NCBI GenBank assembly: GCA_015657535.1
Contig: JADHZB010000444.1
Location: 1,697-16,696 of the forward strand
From: Nephromyces sp. MM_2019
Taxonomy: Eukaryota; Apicomplexa; Aconoidasida; Nephromycida
DNA length: 15,000 bases
Reading direction: 5' to 3'
In this document: piece after piece, positions 1-10,300 of the stretch
How the letters are laid out: every line of letters begins with the position of its first letter
Position numbering within the stretch: the first letter of the stretch is position 1
Translations under genes and position numbers: made by a program
Notes under the pieces: generated by a model
Databases searched by the model: none
What the model was told of the DNA's origin: nothing
What the model saw: only the letters and a program-made list of their open reading frames with translations

Positions 1-241
1 TTTTTTTTTTTTTTTTTTGAACGTATGTGTGGGATGGTGATGGGACGCGTAAGTATAATTTATGTTTCATATTAAAAAGTGCACATTTCAGTGAAATCTT
101 ATTGGTGAAATTTTTTTTTACATGTTTATTTAAAATTGTGGGTGTTGTGACTTTTATACATTAGTTGTATCTATATTGGTGTTTGTCAAATTATGTATGT
201 GTATGTGTGTGTGTGTCGCGTTGTGTATGTTGTAGGTAGTT

Positions 242-282
242 GGGGACAGGAAGTGGTAGTGGTTGGGAAAGGGGGTAGGGGG
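242..282 (+). other. G-tract cluster, possible G-quadruplex
   Basis: The plus strand carries G runs at 242-245, 265-267, 271-275 and 278-282, the last three separated by 2-3 bases. Four runs of at least three G fit an intramolecular G-quadruplex with one long loop. Such runs are rare in this AT-rich window outside the second intron of the cullin-like gene (14380-14470). Folding is inferred only from the pattern. Confidence 0.45.
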
Positions 283-372
283 ATTAATAGTGAGTTGGTA
301 TTTAATTTCTCGGAGTATATGTATTATGTGCTATTGTGAATAGCTGATGTGTCAGTGTAATGTGGAATTAGT

Positions 373-474
373 GTCAGTGCTTAGTGTGCTATGTATGTGC
401 GTATATGTGTGTGCATATGTGTAGTCAGTGTTTAGTATGCAATGTATATGCGTATATGTGTGTGTATATGTGTA
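373..474 (+). repeat. Two-copy 51-bp tandem repeat, degenerate
   Basis: Positions 373-423 and 424-474 are two 51-base copies, each opening with GTCAGTG and sharing the core GCGTATATGTGTGTG. They differ at a handful of positions. A third partial copy begins at 475 with TCAGTG and decays after roughly 15 bases. This is a minisatellite inside the TG-rich tract. Confidence 0.85.
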
Positions 475-540
475 TTCAGTGTGTAGTATGTGTAGCATAG
501 AATGTATAGGTAGGTATATATATATATAGACGTAAATGTG

Positions 541-1480
541 TATTAAAAAAAAAACGTGTATAGAGTAGAAAAAGACGTACGAGTTTTAATAATTGTTTTG
601 GATTTATGAAATTTATTTTCGATATTTTCCTATTTTTTTTAAATTTTAAATTTCCCGTGGTGCAAGACTTTAGTCTCTGTGCATATATATATTTATTTGG
701 TGTGAGTATTATACATATGACTTGTGTGTGTATGAGCGCATATATGTGAGGGTATATGTATATATATATATAATATCGCAAGTAAGAAAAACTTTTTTAA
801 AATAGTTTTTGAAAAACCATATGTATTACTCCAAGGATTACTTAAATATCAATGTACATGTTTAATTACGTATGTTTATAGTTTTAGCTGTGTATGTCTA
901 TAGTTAGGGTGATCTATAAGCATATGTGATAGTGTTATGTAAGTGTGTAACCTGTTAAACACTATTTGAAGATCTATCTATTAATGTGATAGTAGATAGA
1001 CAAATCACAAAGGTTTTTGCTATTGTATAGAATAAATGTTCTTAAAATATGTATTTAGCATGTGTTTTTGAATATGTATAACACAATGTGTGTAATCTAA
1101 TATTTGTATGTATACAAAATCTTTTTGATATAGGTGTAAAATTACTTCAAATATCCTAACACATATTATGAAAGTTATTATATTATGAAAGTTATTATAT
1201 ACTTACTTTATATTCAAATTATGCTTAGTTTTGGATTTAAATATATAAATACTTATCTGTGTGAGTGTGAAGAAATATTAATTGCACAATTAAAAATTTG
1301 TTAAGCGAATTAAACAGAATTTTGTTAAACTAAATAATATGAATAAAATCACAAGTGATAAAACACTATAAATGTGTTTAAATTTAATATTTTGATAAAA
1401 TATTAAAATTATGAAGATGCTTTAAGCTTGAATCGAAATGTTTTTGAATTATTTAAATCAATTCCAAAAACAGCTGTTTT
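541..1480. other. AT-rich non-coding stretch
   Basis: This is AT-rich sequence with homopolymer A and T runs, a TA microsatellite near 752-773, and scattered TGTG units that fade to the right. No ORF here looks like a protein, and I saw no RNA gene. The only structured element is the 17-bp tandem duplication at 1166-1199. Confidence 0.6.
1166..1199 (+). repeat. Perfect 17-bp tandem duplication
   Basis: The unit TTATGAAAGTTATTATA occurs twice without a gap or mismatch, at 1166-1182 and 1183-1199. A perfect copy suggests a recent replication-slippage event. Confidence 0.9.
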
Positions 1481-1830
1481 AATTAACACTTATTTCATAT
1501 ATACAGACTACATGTATTATACACTTCAGAGAATACAAACCCTTTGCACGCATACATACCTAAAGCATATTGAATATCTAATACCTGTTTTGCATGAACA
1601 CAAACACTTTGTATATACATATGAATCTAATACTTTAATCAATACACAATATATACACCCTAAGCTTTTGCTTAATATATACATTACCCCACTTGGTATT
1701 TAATTCACACACATTAAAACAGAACACTCAATTTGACGCTAAGCCAAGCTTAAATCACACACATACACACAACACCCAATTTAACGTTAAATTTATACAC
1801 ACTATACTTGATATCTAACATACACACACA
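1480..1830. repeat. AC-rich block
   Basis: The plus strand is enriched in ACACAC, ATACAC and CACATT units, for example around 1700-1720 and 1758-1780. It contrasts with the TG-rich blocks on either side (1-540 and 2000-2215). A 91-codon open frame crosses it, starting at a TTG at 1428, but its reading is shaped by the repeat and it has no ATG at its start, so I do not call it a gene. Confidence 0.65.
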
Positions 1831-1999
1831 CATTTCTCTAATTTATTATTTAATTTATATTTATCTTGTAGTTTAAGCTTATTAAGTAACTCAATTAACA
1901 GCTGTTTACAAATTTATAAACAATTTTGTGTCTCAAACATTTGTGACTTAAATGTTAATCTGTGTGATTTGTACACAAATCAGTTATTAATAACTTTGT

Positions 2000-2215
2000 T
2001 TATATGTAGGTTTGTAGAGATGTGGAAGTATTTAGGTGTGTGAAAGTGTAGATATGTATGTGTGTGTGGTTGTGATATGTGTGTGCATGTACGTGAGTAT
2101 GACATATGGGTGTGTTATTGTTTGTATGTAAGGACGTGTGTGTAATGGTGTGGAGATGTGTCGCTTTAATTAAGTGCGTGTATAGGTAAGTTTGTGTGGG
2201 CATATGCATATATGT
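2000..2215. repeat. TG-rich block
   Basis: The plus strand is dominated by GTGTG, TATGTGTG and GTACGTGAG units. With the AC-rich block at 1480-1830 it forms a loose, low-complexity inverted pair, since AC followed by TG is self-complementary in order. The minus-strand open frame across it is a Thr/His/Tyr string produced by the repeat. Confidence 0.7.
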
Positions 2216-3439
2216 ATATTAGTTTATTGATATTAAACACAAACCACCTAGATACAAAGCCTTGCTTAAATCTAACACAATACTGCCTAAAAAGGACTAG
2301 CACACATTGTTTAAACTAGTCGAAAATTAGAAAACAAGTAGAAATTCCCATCATATTAAGCTATTCAATATGTTTAAATTTTCACGCACATACATTCATT
2401 ACAATGCATTTTTGAATATTAGATTCAAACAAACAAAAATTAATTAGACATTTATTATTAAGCTACTCATATAATAATACTGAGACTATTTAGTAAGTTT
2501 ACAATTTAAGCTTGAAATACCAATTTACTAATATGACTTTTCAGTTTTAATTCAAGATACTTTTTGTGTTTATTTAAAGGTCATATTCTCATTTTTATAT
2601 ACACACACCTTTATATTGTCTGATTAGATTATATATTTTTATATATATATTAAGAATTTGAGATATTTCAGACTTTTAAAGCTTTTAGAAGTTTATGGAA
2701 ATATATAATTATTATTTTGAACATAAAAATAATTAGAGGTTTAAGCTTATTTAGTATATATATATATATATACAACATATTGTGTATATTTGATGGTAGA
2801 TTTGTCTGGAGCAACCAAAAAGATAGGGGAGCTAAAAAATTCTACAATTGTATATTTTTACAAGTGTACAAAGTGAAAATTAGGGTTGTCTACTTAGTCG
2901 AGTATACCTATTGAAAACGATATTGTGGGATTCAAAATTGTAGAATATTTAAATATTTGCTTAAATATCAATTTTGACATGTGTAGGGAGCAGGCTTCTT
3001 CTTTGAAAAAAAATTATAATCATTTATATAGTGGTGGTAATATAAATATGTGTATGTATAAAACTAGGTGTTCGTGATAAATTGAAATTCAGTCATATGT
3101 TATCCTGTATATTTGGGATTATGAAATTTAGGGAGATATATATCGGATTAACCATTTTGACATATCTGAGTTAGCTTTTTGAATAACCGTGTGTAACCTA
3201 AGATGTAGCTATATTGTGCTTAATCATCATGAGTTGTGTCGTGACTATGTAATAGCTTGATCTAATTATCTATGTGAAGACTTTAGAATTATCTGGTATG
3301 ACCAGTTAAGTGTATTCATTAATGTATAGTAGCCTTATTTAATTAGATAAATGTGTACTATAGCGTTTTAATCAGAATAGTTCAATTAATTACTATTTAA
3401 AAATTGGATGTGAGAAAGAAAGTCTAATTTACTATGAAT
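2216..3439. other. AT-rich spacer, no gene seen
   Basis: This is plain AT-rich DNA with a TA microsatellite at about 2755-2771 and AAGCTT sites at 2508, 2679 and 2743. The 65-codon open frame at 2717-2914 is of a length expected by chance at this composition and crosses the TA run. The right end is the 3' flank of the transporter gene starting at 3440. I could not identify a distinct polyadenylation element with confidence. Confidence 0.6.
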
Positions 3440-4909
3440 TTAGGTTATTTGAGCTGTGGTTATTATTTGATGAGGTGTTTGTTGTTTAAAAATCCTTTCC
3501 AAGCCAGTTACAGCTAATGTGACAATCAATGAGGTCATAGCAGCGGTAAAGAATGTGACAATGCTGTCAATTGCATCTAGGTCGTAGGGTAGTGTGTATG
3601 CAAAAAAGAAGCCACTGAATGAGAGTGAATTGATAGCACCAAATATACCGACGGAGATAACTCCGCAGATGAATCCAGTCATCGAACCAACCTTGGAGTG
3701 GAATGGTGTGAGACCGACAAAGATACAAGGTGTGAGTGCGGCAGCAAATATATTGCCTATAAGCATTAGGATGAGGGCATTATTTTCGTAGAAAAGGGCA
3801 ATTAAGACTGAGAGGATGACAAATACACCGCTGAGTGGGAAAATTAATCTGAGGGATATATTGAACTGCTTGAACGCCGTTGCAATCACAGCGGTTGTAG
3901 CTATGAGTGCACTGTCCAATGATGAGGATACCAGTACTATTAGGAGTAGCAAAAAGAAACCTACAATCACTGGTGAGGAGTTTATAATCAGTAGTAGGAA
4001 TGCAGTATAAGAGTCTTTTGGATTGCTCCCATCCAGGGTACGGGCAAAGACACCACCAAAGCCAGCCAAGAACACGACAAGCAATGAAATCACTGCCGAG
4101 ATCATCAGACCACCACGAACTGACCGAGTGTCTTTGCCGGCCCAAACTCTTTGCCACGATGTTTGATCGATCAGATATGCAGGGAAGAAAGAAAAGATCA
4201 TGATGATACCGGCCCGAAATCCTGCCAATGTTGGGGCACTTCTCTCCAAGAATTCAGTGGCATCGATTTGCGTGTCAATCGCCATGATGACGTAGCCTGC
4301 GGTGATCATACAAACAATGATGATAGCCTGGTAAAAGTCAGACAAGATGGAGCCTGACAGGCCACCTATCATAGTGTACAACCAGGTCAAGGTGGCGATC
4401 ATGGGTATTGTAATTTGTTTGTTTAGCTCTGGTGTTACAAATGAGATTGACTGACTAAAAAAAAGCAGTTCTCCCGTGAAACTGAGAAACATTGCAAGAC
4501 ACGATACTATGCTAAAGATAACATGGAGTGGTCTGCCAAAGTGGTAGAGGATAAAATCACCCAACGTAAATGAGTTGGAGGGGCTTAGGCTTCGTATTTG
4601 GGGTACAATGTATGCCATAAATATCATGGGTAGAAAGACCGCAATACCATATAAGATTGGAGCTAAAGTACCATAGAGGTAGGCAAGTTGGGGGGGAATG
4701 AATAAAATCCAGCTCCCCAAGGCAGATGAGACCAATGAAAATGATAGGGCCCAAGGCCCATACCGATTTCTAGCAGATATGTATGAGTCATCAATATAGA
4801 GGAGCGTCTGCCACTTGTATATCTTCGAGAAGATGAAGACGATAATGTTGAATAGGGCCAATGTCCCTAAAAAGATTGAAAGGGTCACTGTGACGGGTAG
4901 ATATGTCAT
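3440..4909 (-). CDS. Sodium:solute symporter family (SSS/SLC5-type) transporter
   Basis: A 489-residue integral membrane protein that probably imports a small solute using a sodium or proton gradient; the substrate cannot be read from the sequence. About 13 hydrophobic segments cover nearly the whole length, as in the SSS family's LeuT-like fold. Family signatures visible (numbered from the ATG) are a WILFIPP stretch at about 67-73 in an early helix, GGLSG at about 182-186 followed by SDFYQ, a WQRVWAGKD loop at about 252-260, and VSSSLDS at about 327-333. In VSSSLDS the paired serines match the Na2 sodium-site Ser/Thr of PutP and vSGLT. The track-style ORF extends to a TTG at 4918, but an in-frame stop lies just upstream and the first ATG is at 4909, which I use. 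The stop is TAA. It is intronless and lies downstream of a diverged paralogue on the same strand. It is more GC-rich than anything else in the window. Family call strong; substrate unknown. Confidence 0.9.
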   Translation of the reverse strand: MTYLPVTVTLSIFLGTLALFNIIVFIFSKIYKWQTLLYIDDSYISARNRYGPWALSFSLVSSALGSWILFIPPQLAYLYGTLAPILYGIAVFLPMIFMAYIVPQIRSLSPSNSFTLGDFILYHFGRPLHVIFSIVSCLAMFLSFTGELLFFSQSISFVTPELNKQITIPMIATLTWLYTMIGGLSGSILSDFYQAIIIVCMITAGYVIMAIDTQIDATEFLERSAPTLAGFRAGIIMIFSFFPAYLIDQTSWQRVWAGKDTRSVRGGLMISAVISLLVVFLAGFGGVFARTLDGSNPKDSYTAFLLLIINSSPVIVGFFLLLLIVLVSSSLDSALIATTAVIATAFKQFNISLRLIFPLSGVFVILSVLIALFYENNALILMLIGNIFAAALTPCIFVGLTPFHSKVGSMTGFICGVISVGIFGAINSLSFSGFFFAYTLPYDLDAIDSIVTFFTAAMTSLIVTLAVTGLERIFKQQTPHQIITTAQIT

Positions 4910-5906
4910 TGAAACCAAGAAAGGAGTAAATTAGGATGTTTATGTGAGTGAGTTTATGATTTGTTCACAATTAACTTTATTGATTGTGTACTGGGTATAA
5001 ATCTGCTATTGCCATTGAGTGATTTTACATGCGTAAAGTTATGGCATTGTACGTACATACCATTATAAACGTATTACATTGCTTCAAAATCTTGCTGTGA
5101 TTGAAAGATTCCTTGTTTTAATTGAATGTGTCTTCTCACAAAAGGAGATTGTATTTCACAAACACATATTGTAGCATACAATTACAAACCTATTCGTTTC
5201 TTACATATGCTGTATTTCACTAATAAAGCTTAACATTTTATTGAGGTGCTTATATTGAACCATTTTAAGGCCTTGTGTTTATAGGGTAGTTATACTACTT
5301 TATATATAAAAATGGTGATAATTACGCAAACTTGCTTCTTATATGCATGAATTTCTTTTGTATCGAAAACATATACTTATGTCACAGCTTAGTACTTATA
5401 AGCTAAACAAATATAATTGTTATGCACTTAAATTAAGTACTTTTGATCATTTAACTCAATACATAATTAATGCTTTATGTGTAGATATTACACACGTAGA
5501 AGTCATACGTTTAAATAATTACTTGGGTAAAAATTCTTAAAAATAGTAAATAATAAATTTGAAAAAAGCTTAACTAAAGCTTGATTGAAAAGATAAACAA
5601 TCTACATAGACACATGTTGAAATCGAAGTCATTACTGTTGCGATTCTAGTAAATAATAAAAATCACTTTGAATTTATTTATGTGTGACAAAAATCACTAC
5701 AAATAAAGACTTAATATTATCCTAATTATATACATTTTATCATTTGGTGTGATCAATATATTAAGTTATTTTACTCGAATATACTTTTTTGCTGTGGGTG
5801 TTTATTGAATCAAGCTATCCAAATATATATATTGTTTTATGTCAACTCAATAACAAAGGTTTAAATTAAATTTTTCTAATTATACATATTATCTTCTTGA
5901 GTCTTT
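4910..5906. other. Spacer between the two transporter genes
   Basis: About 1 kb of AT-rich DNA contains the 5' flank of the 3440 gene and the 3' flank of the 5907 gene. There are almost no AC/TG repeats, unlike the window ends. A pair of AAGCTT sites sits 11 bp apart at 5566 and 5577. A 65-codon ATG-initiated frame at 5343-5540 has no recognisable feature, and its length is within chance expectation for this base composition. A spacer this long means the two transporter genes are probably transcribed separately. Confidence 0.6.
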
Positions 5907-7388
5907 TCATTCCACCTCAATCATTGTAGGTTTAGTTGGTTTTTTTGTTTGTTCCTTATCTTGTGACTCAGTAAAATATTCAACCCCCGATACTATTATT
6001 GTTATTATAGTTGATGTAGCCAAAACAGTTACGAATGAATAAAAACTTGCATCAGTACCTATGTTCCATCCATGGATATAAGCCACTATGATAAATGCCA
6101 TACTGTCGATAAGGCTGTAACCGAAAAAGCCAATAGATAATATACCACCCAAAATACCAATGAGGGCACTAAAATTGGATATATATTTGGTCATGCTCAA
6201 GAGGATTGGTGGGACGAATGCACATACATAGTTACCAGCGGCCAACACCATATTAAAGGGATCATATCGTGTGTATAAAGATATAAATATTGCGAATATC
6301 ATTGACAGAAATACTATAATGACAGATAGAGTCTTTGAATTGTTCATAGGCTTGAAGTATTTGTAGGCTAATGAGGTGAGTGATAGGGTGAAATTGTTGC
6401 CAGAATTCATCAACACAACTAGTAATAAGTAAATATAAATCAATTCCCAAGTAGCACTGTGGCCTATAAACACAATCGAGATATCGAAAATCCTATTTTT
6501 AGCCCCACAACATATAATCATCATTAAAATCGAAATTAGTGATGTTGCGTAGCCCGAATAATTTATTGCTGATTTTAAAGTATGACCATCTTCAGCTTTG
6601 GAAAGTACTTGCCAGGTCATTGGATTCATAATATAGCTAGCAGTGTATGAAAATAACCAGACTAGAGAAGTCTTGAAGGATTTATCGTGATAGAATTCCT
6701 CTGGTAATTCAAAGCTATTATCTAAAAAAACCATTATAACTGTATAAACTAATGTCACAATCACTGAAGCAAAAGCAAAAGTTTCAAATTCCTTAAATCT
6801 CCTTATTCCCATAATATTGGAGTATATCCAAACTGCTGAAGCCACTATAGGTACAATAACATTCATCTGGAGATCCTTGCATGCGATCAAGATGTATGTT
6901 GCCACCCAGATGAGCTCACCGATGTAAAACAAGAATGGAATAAAGAATGACATTACCATATATAAGGTGTGCATAGTTGAGCCCTTCATTTCAACTAGAT
7001 CCGGGAGACCACCTTTTGCTTTGGGATAATTCTGGTATATGTAGGGTGCCAACCACCTTACAACAAGTATAGGGGCTATAGGAGTTAGTGCAGAAATTAT
7101 TAAGGTTAATTTAACATAGAAATTAACTCCAAGTAACAACGGTATGAAAAAAATCCAGGTACTTATATTGGCCACCACCAGCGATATGGCCACATAAAAT
7201 GGAGATTTCTCGTTCTTATAACCCTCCATATAATCGGTATAGTGTTGTAGAATACATTTAAATTTTGAGTAATAAGAAACAATTGTACTACCCACAATGT
7301 AGGCAACAGGGATTATGGTAACACCACATAGGATAAGTGTTTTGCTAACATAACCCATTGAAGGGATCAATGGAGTAAAAGGATACAT
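5907..7388 (-). CDS. Divergent SSS-family transporter paralogue
   Basis: A multi-pass membrane protein homologous to the neighbouring 3440 gene. Shared landmarks are an early-helix W-I-x-F-I-P motif (residues 78-83 here, counting from the ATG at 7388), a GEL triplet in a middle helix (about 157-159), a TWQ triplet in the loop before a later helix (about 258-260), and similar hydrophobic spacing throughout. The sodium-site region reads MNSGNNF at about 327-333, where the paralogue has VSSSLDS. One of the two expected Na2 Ser/Thr residues is therefore Asn and the following Asp is also lost. The QRVWAGKD loop is likewise degraded. It ends in a charged, Lys/Glu-rich cytoplasmic-looking tail. An open frame reaches a TTG at 7448, but a stop precedes it. 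The first ATG is 7388 (493 residues); the ATG at 7358 aligns best with the paralogue's start (M-G-Y-V against M-T-Y-L) and would give 483 residues. Probably a transporter with altered ion coupling or a transceptor; function unknown. Confidence 0.8.
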   Translation of the reverse strand: MYPFTPLIPSMGYVSKTLILCGVTIIPVAYIVGSTIVSYYSKFKCILQHYTDYMEGYKNEKSPFYVAISLVVANISTWIFFIPLLLGVNFYVKLTLIISALTPIAPILVVRWLAPYIYQNYPKAKGGLPDLVEMKGSTMHTLYMVMSFFIPFLFYIGELIWVATYILIACKDLQMNVIVPIVASAVWIYSNIMGIRRFKEFETFAFASVIVTLVYTVIMVFLDNSFELPEEFYHDKSFKTSLVWLFSYTASYIMNPMTWQVLSKAEDGHTLKSAINYSGYATSLISILMMIICCGAKNRIFDISIVFIGHSATWELIYIYLLLVVLMNSGNNFTLSLTSLAYKYFKPMNNSKTLSVIIVFLSMIFAIFISLYTRYDPFNMVLAAGNYVCAFVPPILLSMTKYISNFSALIGILGGILSIGFFGYSLIDSMAFIIVAYIHGWNIGTDASFYSFVTVLATSTIITIIVSGVEYFTESQDKEQTKKPTKPTMIEVE

Positions 7389-10300
7389 CAAGGATGATTT
7401 GTGTCCTAAAAAGTGCTCTAGCTTCTGTATAATATCATTTTGAATCAAATTAAATTAAAATTAATGGTTGATAGAAATTATACAAAATATTTATATTACT
7501 AATAAGTTTGGGTTCACAGTGTGCTTATATTGAATTTAGTAATTATGAGTCTTGACGTAAGTTAAAGTTTGTATGTTTTGGGTTTGTTGGATTGATAATA
7601 AATTTTGAGTTTTTTACGAGTGTGTGCATGATTATGCTCTTTTTATGTACATTAGTTATAAGTTTCATTTGATGCTCTCAATGATTTTTGCTTTTTTGTA
7701 TTTGTAAGAAATAGAGTGATATTGACACAAAATATACAAGAGTATGGAAGAAACGTCTGCTTAACAGCTTGAAAAACAACATAAAAATCGATAACTATCA
7801 AGTAATTAAATTTCCTAGAATAATTATTTTTATTAAATGATTTGTGTAACTACACATTAACCTTTTCTAGTTCTACTGAGCTTCAAATCTAAGTAAAGTG
7901 TGATAAGGTAGTGATACATAAGCTGTTAAAACAATTTCATAAATTATTTAGGTATTATAGATGCTTGTGAAAAGAATTGTGATTAGCTTTAGCTATTTGT
8001 TAATTAATTAATAGGCTGGCATAATAAAATTATGTAATAAAAATCAAGCAAGTTTGTTTCATATTAATTCACAAACTAGAGAAAATAAAGACTATTTATA
8101 AATTTTTGAAATTATATGAGCTATAATTTGATAGCAAATTATTTAGACAAGCATAATCTCAATTCATACATAGGGTCGTAATTCTAGAAATGATGCATAC
8201 TTAATAGTTTAAATTACAGTTATTAGCTTACCTTTTAATAGTGCTATAAGCTTTTTGCTATAATATATAAATTTAAGGTACTATTATCTTTAAAATTTTA
8301 GTATTTGATAAGGATTAGATTCCAGGGGGACTCTTAGAGCAGCCAATAATTCAGTAGTTTTTAAATACATAGAATCTGAGCATGTGTAATAATTCCTCTG
8401 TTAACACTCTTGATCGTTTTATCTTAAGGGTAAAATTTACTCTTATGGTATTTATGGTATTAATAAGTCCCATAAGGTATAAATTTATTCATTCATTAAA
8501 ACGTCTCTAAGTGTTAATTTTATATTTTCTTTAGCATATGACTTTAGTAATTTATAAAAGGAAATATATAGGAAATAGTCATAAAACTTATTTTAATATA
8601 TATTTTGAAGCTTGAATTAAAATTAAACTGATTTTTTAATTCACAGGAAAGCATTAATAGTAAAGATTGAACTTCAATATACTAGAGGTAAAAGATTTAT
8701 TATCATTTATAATCTGAGCTTTTATTTATCATTTCTTAATTTTATTATAGGCGAGGTGGAGTTTGCATAGATTCTTAAGTATATTGAGTATTTACAAATT
8801 TTTTTGGTCTATATTGAAGTAGTCAATATTCATACATTAGTATCATAGTAGGAAATTCAAATTTGATGGTTGGAATGAAACGTTAAAACTAGATAAAAGG
8901 CTCTTGTAAATCTATTTATTAATTTAAGTCTAATAATGTATAATAAATTATATCACAAACTAGGAATGGATAACATTTGATCATAAATATTCAACTTACA
9001 TTGGTATAAAAATAAATAAGTCTGATTTATATAAATATCTTTTTGTCTACTTCATAATTTACACATATATCAATTGATTATGACAAATGCTCTCTTTAGA
9101 TAATGCTATGTATAGAGTTAAGAAGTTATAACTGTCATAGTTTAAGTTTTTGTATTAATCAGTTAACATAAAGAAGCTAGGTTTTATGTGGTGTCATTGA
9201 TTTTCAATTTCTTCAATTATAGTATTAGTACCATTTCACATTTTTAGAAAGGAATGTAAACTTTCAAATTAAAGCATTACGGTTTCCCATATATGCCTAC
9301 AACTACTGCTTAGCTAGCCTTATACTAACAAATTTATGTAATAATTAAGTATTTTCTATGAATTGCTTCAACACTGTGACTAAATGGTCTACTAGTAATT
9401 TAATTTTTTCTTTAAGTGTGGAACGAGCCAATAGACTCCTGTATGAGAAATTTATTAATTGTTTGCAGTTATTTTAGAATTGCTACTAAAATTAATGATA
9501 TGCTATTAAAATTACTTAGGATTTTAACGTTATCTTAAGAGTTATGCCTTTGCAAGTATCACGCGTATTAAGAAGTAAAACTTGCGCTAGTGTACGTAGT
9601 AGCATCTCGATTGCATATTTTCTAACCTATCTATCTAGCTGTTGTTAAGAATATAAACTTGACTATTTTATTATCGATAGGCATGTCTCACTATCTTCAA
9701 GAAAAAAGAAACAGTTCTAGCTGTTTTGATAATACATTATAACTAGACAACAGATTCTTAAATCATTGACAAAAACTATTTCTTTGTGTTTTTGTTTGCG
9801 CTCACTCATGTAACAAATTGACGATTGTTATATCGATTATAAATACACAGAATGCAAATCGATATGCGACTCATTTATATTATTATATTTGCTTGTTAGG
9901 TTTATAAATGCAATTTTATTTTAACCCAATGAATACCTAAATTAAGAGTAATGTTTTTATAGAAATAGAATTTTTCATACACTTCATATAATTAATTATT
10001 AATATTATTCTATTGTAATATAAGAAACTATATAATAGTACATAAGAAGATAGAATTAGGATATATTTCAGTTTTATAAATCATAGTACTATATTAGTCT
10101 CTGGGTTCAAGAAATTAGTTAGCTCCAAATGACAACGACTCCTTAAAATTAGGAAGCAAAACAATAAATTAAATAGAATTATATTAAAAACACATTTCTT
10201 CTATCTTATACTCAAATTATATTGATATAAAAATATTTTTTAGAAATCAACTTTAAATGTAGTCCTGTTAAGATTAGTAAGATTAGACAGTAAATTAAAA

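Larger units (their letters stand above)
1..540. repeat. TG-rich low-complexity region with poly-T at the edge
   Basis: The window opens with 18 T residues, then plus-strand sequence dominated by GT, TGTA and ATGTGT units, densest at about 190-220 and 395-480, and ending in a short TA run near 510-528. C is very scarce on the plus strand. ORFs here are low-complexity Cys/Val or Tyr/Thr/His strings and are not believable proteins. The region also contains the G-tract cluster and the 51-bp repeat listed separately. It could be intergenic DNA or an intron of a gene that starts outside the window; the sequence does not decide. Confidence 0.8.

Noticed and set aside
1..540. Telomeric repeat at the left edge
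   Set aside because: The G/T-rich sequence has no regular short telomere unit; the repeats are irregular TG microsatellites.
476..781. 101-codon minus-strand open frame
   Set aside because: It is low-complexity Tyr/Ile/Thr/His sequence from TA and TG repeats, with no domain-like pattern.
1428..1703. 91-codon plus-strand open frame
   Set aside because: It starts at TTG, not ATG, half of it is translated AC repeat, and frames of this size occur occasionally by chance in 15 kb of such AT-rich DNA.
3594..4357. Several plus-strand and out-of-frame ORFs of 64-125 codons within the 3440 gene
   Set aside because: They are shadows of the transporter coding sequence, which is long and has the family motifs in its own frame.
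5343..5540. 65-codon ATG-led frame between the transporters
   Set aside because: It has no motif, signal peptide or membrane segment, and roughly ten frames of this length are expected by chance across six frames of this window.
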